A stretch of DNA of 17,181 nucleotides from JBDKGD01 sp964513095 (lineage in GTDB: Bacteria; Patescibacteriota; Minisyncoccia; UBA6257; 2-01-FULL-56-20). Of this stretch, positions 5,922 through 12,291 are shown piece by piece; the first letter of the stretch is position 1; each line of letters opens with the position of its first letter. The notes beneath the pieces were generated by a model. That model worked only from the letters and a program-made list of their open reading frames with translations, made no database searches and was not told the origin of the DNA. A program made the position numbers and the translations under genes. The DNA is taken from assembly GCA_964513095.1 (NCBI GenBank), contig CAZELH010000014.1:1-17181 (forward strand). The letters are read 5' to 3'.

Positions 5922-6992
5922 CTAAAACAAGAGATTCCCATCCGCCGAAAGGGGGTGGGATTTTTTTTGCAAAAAATTAACATAGCCAGCGGCGGCGATC
6001 ATCGCGGCGTTGTCGGTGTTTAATTCTTTTTCTGGAACAAGCATCTTTATTTTTTGTGCGTTGGCCATATCGTTTAATTTTTCTCGCAAATAGCTGTTGG
6101 CTGCGACACCGCCACAGACACTGACCGATTTTGCCTTGTATTGTAATACCGCCTTTTTTGTTTTTGTGACGAGTGTTTCTACTGCTGCTTCTTGAAATGA
6201 AGCTGCGAGGTTTTGAATTGTGGTTGCATCAAGTGGTTTTTTTGTTGCTTCTTTTATGTCGCGAACTTTGTATAGCACCGATGTTTTGAGTCCGGAAAAA
6301 CTGAAATCATAGTCGTTTGTTTTCATCATTGGACGTGGGAAGGCAAAGGCATCTTTTTTACCCATTCGAGCCAATTTTTCTATTTCGGGGCCTCCTGGGT
6401 AGGGAAGATCTAGGAGTCTTGCCACTTTGTCGTATGCTTCGCCGACTGCGTCGTCTCGAGTTTGGCCGAGAATTTTTTTATCTTTCATATTTTTAAGGAG
6501 AACTAGTAAGGTGTGACCTCCGGAAACGAGGAGGGTAATCATGGGGAAAATTGCGGGCGTGGATTGTTTGGTGGAAGATTGTGAAAACAGAAAACTATAT
6601 AAATGGCCTTCCATGTGGCTGACGCCGTACACGGGAATTTTTAATTCCTCGCTTAATTTTTCTGCAAAATTAATACCAGTCCAGAGCGCGGGTTCAAGGC
6701 CTGGGCCAACGGTGACTGCGATAAAATCTATTTCTTTTTTTGTTTTTTCTGCTTTTTTGCCTACGCCAATAAGTTGATCAAAGAGAATGGGTAGATTTTG
6801 AATGTGCTCTCGTTTAGCAAGATTTGGCACGACGCCACCAAAGGGGCGGTGAACTTCTATTTGCGATGAGATGATGTGCTTTATTATTTTAAATGTCGTC
6901 TTTGTTATTGTGCCTGACGCGCGCACTAAAGCGAGCGATGTTTCGTCGCAACTGGTTTCGATACTTAATATTGTTTTGTATTTTTTTACCAT
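5922..6992 (-). CDS. tsaD: tRNA N6-adenosine threonylcarbamoyltransferase TsaD
   Basis: Catalytic subunit making t6A37 in ANN-decoding tRNAs from threonylcarbamoyl-AMP, working with TsaB and TsaE, neither of which is in this window. 356 residues, complete (E. coli protein about 337). The ASKHA-fold signatures are clear: IETSCDETS at 11-19, GGVVPNLAKREH, VGPGLEPALWTG, metal-binding SHMEGH with H126 and H130, LVSGGHTLL, DDAVGEAYDKVAR, FSFSGLKT, GGVAANSYLR and TDNAAMIAAAG with D327. ATG at 6992 lies right after a terminator-like hairpin and has no obvious Shine-Dalgarno or good -10, so how it is expressed is unclear. Its last codons are the complement of a plus-strand terminator. Confidence 0.97.
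   Translation of the reverse strand: MVKKYKTILSIETSCDETSLALVRASGTITKTTFKIIKHIISSQIEVHRPFGGVVPNLAKREHIQNLPILFDQLIGVGKKAEKTKKEIDFIAVTVGPGLEPALWTGINFAEKLSEELKIPVYGVSHMEGHLYSFLFSQSSTKQSTPAIFPMITLLVSGGHTLLVLLKNMKDKKILGQTRDDAVGEAYDKVARLLDLPYPGGPEIEKLARMGKKDAFAFPRPMMKTNDYDFSFSGLKTSVLYKVRDIKEATKKPLDATTIQNLAASFQEAAVETLVTKTKKAVLQYKAKSVSVCGGVAANSYLREKLNDMANAQKIKMLVPEKELNTDNAAMIAAAGYVNFLQKKSHPLSADGNLLF
5935..5968 (+). terminator. Intrinsic terminator inside the tsaD 3' end
   Basis: TCCCATCC and GGGTGGGA arms (one G-U pair) enclose GCCGAAAGG, followed by eight T residues. It terminates the gene ending at 5847, while its complement encodes the C-terminal residues of TsaD. Confidence 0.85.
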
Positions 6993-6994
6993 AG

Positions 6995-7031
6995 AAAAAA
7001 GATAACCTACCGATGGTGATACCGGCAGGTT
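6995..7031 (-). terminator. Terminator or attenuator between the 7055 gene and tsaD
   Basis: On the minus strand AACCTGCCGGT (7031-7021) pairs with ATCGGTAGGTT (7014-7004), followed by ATCTTTTTT ending 3 nt before the tsaD ATG. The T-run sits at the very start of tsaD, so it either ends the upstream transcript or tunes read-through into tsaD. Confidence 0.75.
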
Positions 7032-7054
7032 ATGAATATGTGGGGGGGACGCGT

Positions 7055-7618
7055 TTACATTAATTCGTTGTTTGAAACGAATGCAGTAGATGTTGGTGAC
7101 AGTATCTTTGTTTCGGTTACCTCGTCTCCGTCATCGAGATATCGTTCAATGAATTTTCCATTTTCATATACAATCCAGTGAAGCGGGGGAAGAGTGAAGT
7201 CGTTTTTTGTTTCTGGTGAGTATTTCTCGTAGTACAAAAAAAGATCTTCCTTTATCTGTCTTTGGGCCCATTGCAATTTTTCATCTGTTGGAAGTGGATA
7301 TTGTTCTGGATCTAAGAGAAAAAACGTCGCTACGTTTTCTGCCGTGATGATGGCTTTTTCTATCATCGAGCGCAGATGGTGTTTGGCGGGGTCGATATTG
7401 GTGAGTTGGTCAAAAATTTCTACCTGTTTTATCTCGCACACCAAGAGCGACGGTTTACTCGTTCTTCCGATGATTGTTTTAATTTCATATCCAAACTGCT
7501 CTTTCAGAAAGATGTGGAATTTGGATATTGTTGCGTGATCCATTGTTCGTGAATCGCAGACCACGATTACTTCGGCAACCAATTTCTTGGCGATGCTTGA
7601 TTGATTCGTGTTTTTCAT
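7055..7618 (-). CDS. Hypothetical protein, possibly degenerate carbonic-anhydrase-like
   Basis: 187 residues, not confidently recognised. EVIVVCDSR near 15-23 recalls the C-x-D-x-R motif of beta-carbonic anhydrases but with the cysteine shifted one place, and no H-x-x-C zinc motif follows; ENVATFFLLDPEQYPL stands where that motif would be. A closing strand before ENGKF resembles the end of the canonical protein at 8360. If related, it has lost zinc binding. ATG 7618 is chosen because GGAGG lies 5 nt upstream; the TTG at 7630 is rejected. A terminator-like hairpin follows. Confidence 0.75.
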   Translation of the reverse strand: MKNTNQSSIAKKLVAEVIVVCDSRTMDHATISKFHIFLKEQFGYEIKTIIGRTSKPSLLVCEIKQVEIFDQLTNIDPAKHHLRSMIEKAIITAENVATFFLLDPEQYPLPTDEKLQWAQRQIKEDLFLYYEKYSPETKNDFTLPPLHWIVYENGKFIERYLDDGDEVTETKILSPTSTAFVSNNELM

Positions 7619-7678
7619 GAAAACCTCCAATGATATGTTGGGTTGTGGTATAGATATGTAAATGAAACGCTGTTTTTC

Positions 7679-7706
7679 ACTCTACGCTTTGGCCGGAAAT
7701 AGTCAA
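7679..7706 (-). promoter_or_regulatory. Candidate promoter of the 7055-7618 gene
   Basis: On the minus strand TTGACT (7706-7701), a 16-nt spacer and TAGAGT (7684-7679). The -35 is good and the -10 weak. It leaves a leader of about 50 nt carrying AACATATCATT and GGAGG, and a perfect 12-bp hairpin lies just upstream. Confidence 0.4.
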
Positions 7707-7710
7707 GGGG

Positions 7711-7737
7711 CTGTTCGTTTTCTAAGAAAACGAACAG
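7711..7737. repeat. Perfect 12-bp inverted repeat with 3-nt loop
   Basis: CTGTTCGTTTTC, TAA, GAAAACGAACAG. No T-run follows on either strand. It lies immediately upstream of the candidate -35 of the 7055-7618 gene, so an operator is possible. Confidence 0.5.
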
Positions 7738-7764
7738 GATTGCGGATTAAAGAATTGCGGGTTA
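7738..7764. repeat. GATTGCGGATTAA repeat, two adjacent degenerate copies
   Basis: GATTGCGGATTAA followed by GAATTGCGGGTTAA. Same family as 299-311, 1879-1891 and the repeat-derived segment in valS. Confidence 0.5.
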
Positions 7765-7802
7765 AAGGATTAAAATTTTAAAATAGAAGACATTGATTCG
7801 TT

Positions 7803-7835
7803 GAAAAAATGAAGAACCCGTGTGGTGGCGGGTTC
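7803..7835 (-). terminator. Intrinsic terminator after the 7869 gene
   Basis: GAACCCG and CGGGTTC arms with an 8-nt loop; on the minus strand TTCATTTTTTC follows. The plus side is also T-rich (TTTTGTATTTTG), so it may work in both directions. Confidence 0.8.
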
Positions 7836-7868
7836 TTTTGTATTTTGTGAAAAAAAAAGGGGGGGTAG

Positions 7869-8279
7869 TCACATTATTTTTGTGGAGGTCGGCGGTTTCC
7901 AACTCTTGCAAATTTCTCCCGAGGTGTCATCGACATGGAAATAATTTACTCGTAGATGCGAGTTAAAAATTTCTTCGCGATGACTTTCAAGGATTGGCGC
8001 ATCGTTCATTTCAATGAGTCTGATGCGATTTTCCAAATTTGCACTTAGAGTCCCGTTGTTACTTCCCACCATTTTCGAAAATGCCTCTTGTAGTTTTCGA
8101 AAATATCGGATCAATTCGATGCGTTCTTTGTTCCTCCATTCTCCGCTGGTTTTTCGAGAAAAGTGGAGAAGAGTTGTATTCATTTCGGTATAGAATTCTT
8201 TTAAGGAATCTTCGTATGATTTGCGACCTTCAAGAACTACATGAGTTTCACAATCAATGTGATTGTATGTGATTGGCAT
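7869..8279 (-). CDS. Hypothetical protein
   Basis: 136 residues, not recognised. It begins MPITYNHIDCETHVVLEG, has a long charged helical middle (about 22-70, KEFYTEMNTTLLHF, RIELIRYFRKLQEAF), and ends with a histidine-containing strand NYFHVDD and a basic tail. No membrane segment or catalytic motif is visible. ATG 8279 is supported by AAAGGAG 7 nt upstream. It lies between two carbonic-anhydrase-related or possibly related genes in the same direction, with its own candidate promoter (8328-8357) and a terminator downstream, so it is probably transcribed alone or with the upstream gene by read-through. Confidence 0.75.
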   Translation of the reverse strand: MPITYNHIDCETHVVLEGRKSYEDSLKEFYTEMNTTLLHFSRKTSGEWRNKERIELIRYFRKLQEAFSKMVGSNNGTLSANLENRIRLIEMNDAPILESHREEIFNSHLRVNYFHVDDTSGEICKSWKPPTSTKIM

Positions 8280-8327
8280 AGGGATGCTCCTTTCTGGGCA
8301 AAATGATATGTTAAGGGTCTAGTGTTA

Positions 8328-8357
8328 ACTGTAGCGGGTGGCGATAAATAGTGTCAA
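8328..8357 (-). promoter_or_regulatory. Candidate promoter of the 7869-8279 gene
   Basis: On the minus strand a perfect TTGACA (8357-8352), an 18-nt spacer and TACAGT (8333-8328). It starts just beyond the stop codon of the beta-CA-like gene. The leader of about 40 nt contains AACATATCATT, as does the leader of the 7055-7618 gene. Confidence 0.55.
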
Positions 8358-8359
8358 TG

Positions 8360-8782
8360 CTAGGCAATCGTTTCAATGGCGAATGTTCCGTTGTCTTGCA
8401 AGACGGCTAGGCTCAATTCCACTGATACATCGGGGATCAGTTTTTTTATTGTTTCTTGCGCAGACTGTAAATCAGCGCGATGTTTTTCACGCTCTTCTTC
8501 TTTTGATGCAAATGCCGATGCTCCGCCATAGGCGCCACAGTCAGTGTGATTTATGAGTACTATTTTTTGTATGTCGTGCAGTTTTTTGGAGAGTTCAAGT
8601 TGACGCAGTACGAATGCTTGTTCGATGTCGTTTTTAGGATTGGCGATATTTGCCGCCGCACCAGCTACTGAAATGATGTCGCAGTCGCCGGCGAGTGCGT
8701 GTTCTTTTTTGTAGTTTTCTATGGCGTTTCCCAGACGAAAATCTATGCAGTGAAGGATGGCTGTTGAACAGGTGTGTTTCAT
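8360..8782 (-). CDS. Compact beta-carbonic-anhydrase-like protein
   Basis: 140 residues, shorter than typical beta-class carbonic anhydrases (about 190-220). The zinc and catalytic signatures are visible: HCIDFR with C12, D14 and R16, DIISVAGAAANI after it, and NHTDCGAYGG with H79 and C82. C12, H79 and C82 would bind zinc and D14-R16 form the usual dyad, so reversible CO2 hydration is plausible; sequence alone cannot prove activity in such a small member. It ends with VELSLAVLQDNGTFAIETI, a closing strand. The ATG lacks a Shine-Dalgarno; TATTAT ends 9 nt upstream, suggesting leaderless expression. The next gene upstream encodes a diverged protein of the same layout. Confidence 0.85.
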   Translation of the reverse strand: MKHTCSTAILHCIDFRLGNAIENYKKEHALAGDCDIISVAGAAANIANPKNDIEQAFVLRQLELSKKLHDIQKIVLINHTDCGAYGGASAFASKEEEREKHRADLQSAQETIKKLIPDVSVELSLAVLQDNGTFAIETIA

Positions 8783-8791
8783 ATAAAGTAA

Positions 8792-8797
8792 ATAATA
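8792..8797 (-). promoter_or_regulatory. Candidate -10 box of the beta-CA-like gene
   Basis: TATTAT ends 9 nt before the ATG, in a very AT-rich spacer after a strong terminator. The A/T background weakens the call, but its position matches hsp20, prsW, valS and atpB. Confidence 0.4.
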
Positions 8798-8829
8798 AAA
8801 ATAATTAAAGATTATTTATTGAAATAATG

Positions 8830-8861
8830 CAAACAAAAACTCCCTCGTGTGTTGAGGGAGT
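8830..8861 (-). terminator. Intrinsic terminator after the 8894 gene
   Basis: ACTCCCTC and GAGGGAGT arms with a 7-nt loop, followed on the minus strand by TTTTTGTTT. It separates the two carbonic-anhydrase-related genes into different transcripts. Confidence 0.88.
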
Positions 8862-8893
8862 TGGTAGTTTTCAAAAGTTGATTTCGTAATTTT

Positions 8894-9505
8894 TTATGCG
8901 CTTGCGCTGTTTGATGAGTTGTTCGGCAATTCACACATTCCTGCGTTAACGAATTCAGTCCATGCTTTTTTATCTCCGTAGTATGTCTTGATCCCGTGCT
9001 CATGATGAATATCGATGAGGGGGATAATGGTTACGGAGTGAACGGTTTCCATTTCTAGAAAAGCTCTTAGTCGATTTTTTGCTCGAAACAAAGCATCGAC
9101 GGTTGCGTAGAGGTCGTACCCAAATTCTTGTCCTCGCGCACAGGGTTTATGGACATGGAGTGTGATTGTAAAGAACTTTAATTGTTCAACTACGAATTTT
9201 ATTTCATTGAGCCAGTATTCATCGACTCCAGGGTGTTTTTTTACGAGTGGACAATCTTTGTTTAGTGTAAATGCTCCACCCGTGGGGGTCATGAGATGGA
9301 TTTTTGCTATATCAAGAGTTATCCCTAGTTGTTCGAGATAGAATCTTAGTACCTTGAGTAGTCGATTTCCATCTCCGCAACCTAATACTATCTTCCCTTC
9401 CTCTGGATTTCCAAAATGTACGGTTTTTATGGGTTTGAGAACTCCATGAGTCAACAGTTCGTAGAAGGTTTTTTTATCGATTTCGCAGATTGGTTGGGCA
9501 CTCAT
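8894..9505 (-). CDS. Diverged carbonic-anhydrase-fold-like protein
   Basis: 203 residues. It follows the layout of the canonical protein at 8360: a strand ending in IVLGCGDGNR (C43, D45, R48, with one extra residue before the arginine), HLMTPTGGAF where the family has its glycine-rich strand, a helix (VDEYWLNEIKFVVEQL), then ITLHVHKPCARG with H119 and C122 as the H-x-x-C zinc pair, and a late strand VTIIPLIDIHHEHG. So three zinc ligands seem kept although sequence identity is low; substrate unknown. ATG 9505 is chosen because AAGGAG lies 9 nt upstream; an ATG 37 codons earlier would overlap the candidate promoter. It sits just downstream of the ATP synthase operon with its own candidate promoter and terminator. 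Confidence 0.75.
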   Translation of the reverse strand: MSAQPICEIDKKTFYELLTHGVLKPIKTVHFGNPEEGKIVLGCGDGNRLLKVLRFYLEQLGITLDIAKIHLMTPTGGAFTLNKDCPLVKKHPGVDEYWLNEIKFVVEQLKFFTITLHVHKPCARGQEFGYDLYATVDALFRAKNRLRAFLEMETVHSVTIIPLIDIHHEHGIKTYYGDKKAWTEFVNAGMCELPNNSSNSASA

Positions 9506-9580
9506 ATCGTCGTACTCCTTTTGTCTTAGATTTGGTTGGTTGCGATATAGCGAAGCGCTATTTTTGAAAATGCAGTCTTT

Positions 9581-9609
9581 ACGGTAGCTATTTAATTTAT
9601 CTTTGTCAA
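9581..9609 (-). promoter_or_regulatory. Candidate promoter of the 8894-9505 gene
   Basis: On the minus strand a perfect TTGACA (9609-9604), a 17-nt spacer and TACCGT (9586-9581), a weak -10. It begins right after the hairpin that follows atpC. Confidence 0.35.
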
Positions 9610-9611
9610 AC

Positions 9612-9639
9612 AACATATTGCGAGATACTGCAATATGTT
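9612..9639 (-). terminator. Hairpin at the end of the atp operon
   Basis: AACATATTGC and GCAATATGTT arms (10 bp) with an 8-nt loop, 8 nt after the atpC stop. On the minus strand only TGTTTG follows, so termination may be weak; the plus side has the better T-run. The CAACATATT end also appears in the inverted repeat upstream of atpB. Confidence 0.5.
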
Positions 9640-9647
9640 TGTTTTTA

Positions 9648-9881
9648 TTATAAAATCACTCGAACATCATTGTTGTGCACTTCTATCACTCCATTTTCGG
9701 TGGGGATTTTTATTTCTTCGCCACGCGTGTTCGTGACCGTGAGTTCTCCTTTTTTTAATACGGTAATGAGGGCGCGATGGTTTTCGAGTATGGTAATTTC
9801 GCCACTTATTGTGGGGCAGGTGAGTGAGACTGCTTCCTCATCGAATAATGTTTCCTTAATCGAAAATATTGATACGTGCAT
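9648..9881 (-). CDS. atpC: ATP synthase epsilon subunit, short form
   Basis: Epsilon subunit of F1, joining gamma to the c-ring. 77 residues against about 130-140 in most bacteria. The N-terminal beta-sandwich is there (MHVSIFSIKETLFDEEAVSLTC, SGEITILENHRALITVL, LTVTNTRGEEIKI, NGVIEVHNNDVRVIL), but the protein ends at that point, so the C-terminal helical hairpin that binds ATP and inhibits hydrolysis is absent. The stop is genuine in frame and followed by a hairpin, not by leftover coding sequence. 16 nt after atpD, no Shine-Dalgarno. Short epsilons are known in some lineages, so this may be lineage-typical. Confidence 0.92.
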   Translation of the reverse strand: MHVSIFSIKETLFDEEAVSLTCPTISGEITILENHRALITVLKKGELTVTNTRGEEIKIPTENGVIEVHNNDVRVIL

Positions 9882-9897
9882 GGTTTGTCGAATATTT

Positions 9898-11304
9898 TTA
9901 TGCGTTGTTTATCACTTCGTCAATTGATCCTTTCATATAGAAGTTATCTTCGGGGATGTGATCGAGCTCACCGCGTAAAATAGCGGAAAATCCGGCAATC
10001 GTATCTTCGCGTTTGACGTATTTTCCTTGGCGTCCGGTAAATTGTTGCGCGACGAAGAATGGCTGTGACAAAAATCGTTGCAGTTTGCGAGCGCGAAATA
10101 CCATTGTTTTGTCGGCGTCGGATAGTTCTTCGATACCCAAAATTGCGATGATGTCTTGCAATTCTTTGTACCGTTGCAAGACTTTTTGGACGCCAAGTGC
10201 TGTTTGATAATGTTCTTCGCCGACAATTGATGGAGTGAGGGCGGTTGATGTTGACGCGAGTGGATCAACGGCAGGGTAAATACCAATTTCCGTTAACGCG
10301 CGGGACAACACCGCTGTTGAGTCGAGGTGGGCGAATGTGGCGGCGGGAGCGGGGTCGGTGATGTCATCTGCCGGTACGTATACGGCTTGTACAGAGGTGA
10401 TAGCGCCGTCTTGGGTTGAGGTGATTCGTTCTTGTAAAATACCCATTTCAGACGCCAGTGTTGGCTGATATCCTACTGCGGACGGTAAGCGCCCAAGGAG
10501 TGTTGATACTTCTGATCCGGCTTGGGAAAAACGAAATATGTTGTCGATAAAGAGCAATACTTCTTTCTTTTCTTCATCGCGGAAATATTCTGCCATGGTG
10601 AGTGCGGTTAATGCTACGCGCAAGCGACTTCCGGGGACTTCATTCATTTGACCAAACACTAGTGCGGTTTTGTCGAGTACACCGCTTTCTTTCATTTCTA
10701 AAAATAAATCATTTCCTTCACGTGTGCGTTCGCCAACGCCAGCAAAAATTGAGGCGCCGTGCGCAACTTCGGCAACGTTTCGAATTAATTCTGAAAGCAA
10801 TACCGTTTTTCCGACACCAGCGCCACCAAAGAGTCCGACTTTTCCACCGCGAACGAACGGTGCCATCAGGTCAATAACTTTAATACCCGTTTCGAATACT
10901 TCTGTTTTTGTTGATTGCGCGGCGATACCGGGGGCTTGTCGATGGATAGGGCGAATGGTATCGAATTTTTTCGTCGGGTCATTGAGTGATTCTCCTAATA
11001 CGTTAAAAATACTTCCCAATACCTGTTGGCCAACGGGAACGGAGATTGGAGCGCCGGTGTCTATCACTGTATCGCCTCGTTCTAATCCATCGGTTGATGA
11101 TAATGCGATTGCGCGGACGCGACCGACTTCTAAATGTTTGGCAACTTCAAACACCATTTTCTTTCCCTCTTTTTCGATGGTCAAAGCATTGTAGAGTGCG
11201 GGTGTGTGCGGAGTGTGTTTTTCGTTGATTGCATTAAAAGCTACATCGATAACTGGACCGATGACTTGAATGATGTGGCCGTTTTGTTTTGTGGTATTTT
11301 TCAT
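9898..11304 (-). CDS. atpD: ATP synthase F1 beta subunit
   Basis: Catalytic F1 subunit, 468 residues, full length. Walker A GGAGVGKT at 160-167, GERTREGND at 191-199 with the catalytic glutamate E192, ALTMAEYFRD, Walker B VLLFIDNIFRF, the PSAVGYQPTLASEMG block, and IEELSDADK, the counterpart of the DELSEED lever with E in place of the first D. It ends with FYMKGSIDEV. 12 nt after atpG. The bases before ATG are ACTCCT, the opposite of a Shine-Dalgarno, so initiation probably relies on coupling or an unstructured start. Confidence 0.98.
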   Translation of the reverse strand: MKNTTKQNGHIIQVIGPVIDVAFNAINEKHTPHTPALYNALTIEKEGKKMVFEVAKHLEVGRVRAIALSSTDGLERGDTVIDTGAPISVPVGQQVLGSIFNVLGESLNDPTKKFDTIRPIHRQAPGIAAQSTKTEVFETGIKVIDLMAPFVRGGKVGLFGGAGVGKTVLLSELIRNVAEVAHGASIFAGVGERTREGNDLFLEMKESGVLDKTALVFGQMNEVPGSRLRVALTALTMAEYFRDEEKKEVLLFIDNIFRFSQAGSEVSTLLGRLPSAVGYQPTLASEMGILQERITSTQDGAITSVQAVYVPADDITDPAPAATFAHLDSTAVLSRALTEIGIYPAVDPLASTSTALTPSIVGEEHYQTALGVQKVLQRYKELQDIIAILGIEELSDADKTMVFRARKLQRFLSQPFFVAQQFTGRQGKYVKREDTIAGFSAILRGELDHIPEDNFYMKGSIDEVINNA

Positions 11305-11316
11305 AGGAGTAAAAAG

Positions 11317-12279
11317 TTATTGCATAGCTGATGAAGTGCCGGTTATTTCGATAATTTCTTTTGTGATTGCTGCTTGGCGAAGTCTGTTGTAGGCAAGAGT
11401 TAGTGTATCCATGAGTTCTCCGGCGTTATCTGTGGCATTCTTCATTGCGGTTCGACGGGCGGAGTGTTCGGATGCGTTTGCTTCAAGAATGATGTGGTAG
11501 AGGTAGAGGTTGAAGAGGAGCGGGGTGAGTGTTGAGATGACTGTTAAGGGATCGGGTTCGATGAGGTATTCAGGTGTTTTTTCGGGTCGTTTACTTAATA
11601 ACTCTTGCTTCATTGAGGCATACCGTCCTTTTGTAGGAAGAATTTCTTCCGTTGCCGTGCGAACGTGTTCAAATGAGAAAGGAAGAAGTGTATGCATCAC
11701 TGGTTTTTGTTCTAAGGCGCTTACAAATGTGGTTGAAAAAGAGACCGCTCGTCCCCACTCTCCTCGTAAAAATCCGCTCATTATTGCTTCGGCAACAGGG
11801 AGTGCTTCTTCGGCTTTTGCTATGTCTCCATATTTTGAAAATTCTACTACGGTTTTTCCACCACGCCTTTTTACGTACTCGTGTGATTTGTTTCCTACGG
11901 TAATGTAGACAATTTCTGTTCCGCGTGATTCTTGTTCGCGTGCATATTTTTCAGCAAGCGAAAATACCGATGCGTTAAATGCTCCCGCCAACCCTTTGTC
12001 GGAGGCAATGACAACAATCGCAATTTTTTTACTTGTACTTTCCGTTAACAGAGGAATGCTGTTAAAGAGGTGATCTTCTTCGCGAATGTCATGTTCGGGA
12101 GAAAGTGCATGGAGAGCGTTTGCCAAGATTTCAAGGGCATTAATTGCGTACGGTCTGCCGGTTATCGCTTTTTCTTGCGCTTTTCGCATTTTTGTTGCCG
12201 CCACTAACTCCATCGCTGAAGTCATTTGATGAATGCTGGTTGCGCCCGCTTTTCTTTTTTTGATGATGTGGAGCGACAT
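11317..12279 (-). CDS. atpG: ATP synthase F1 gamma subunit
   Basis: Central rotor stalk, 320 residues, longer than the usual 285-290. The two conserved ends forming the coiled coil are clear: HQMTSAMELVAATKMRKAQ near the N-terminus and SEHSARRTAMKNATDNAGEL...NRLRQAAITKEIIEI at the C-terminus. The middle Rossmann-like part (KIAIVVIASDKGLAGAFN) is present; extra length lies mainly between about 200 and 250. The start gives a slightly abbreviated N-terminus (MSLHIIKKRKAG). 12 nt after atpA, no Shine-Dalgarno. Confidence 0.96.
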   Translation of the reverse strand: MSLHIIKKRKAGATSIHQMTSAMELVAATKMRKAQEKAITGRPYAINALEILANALHALSPEHDIREEDHLFNSIPLLTESTSKKIAIVVIASDKGLAGAFNASVFSLAEKYAREQESRGTEIVYITVGNKSHEYVKRRGGKTVVEFSKYGDIAKAEEALPVAEAIMSGFLRGEWGRAVSFSTTFVSALEQKPVMHTLLPFSFEHVRTATEEILPTKGRYASMKQELLSKRPEKTPEYLIEPDPLTVISTLTPLLFNLYLYHIILEANASEHSARRTAMKNATDNAGELMDTLTLAYNRLRQAAITKEIIEITGTSSAMQ

Positions 12280-12291
12280 GACAAATCTTTT

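Noticed and set aside
7619..7630. TTG start four codons upstream of the 7055 gene
   Set aside because: GGAGG lies between it and the ATG at 7618, so the ATG is the natural start.
9506..9616. N-terminal extension of the 8894 gene to 9616
   Set aside because: It would overlap the candidate promoter and the post-atpC hairpin; AAGGAG sits 9 nt before ATG 9505.
10670..11194. 174-codon plus-strand open frame inside atpD
   Set aside because: Antisense shadow of a highly conserved gene; composition and lack of signals argue against coding.
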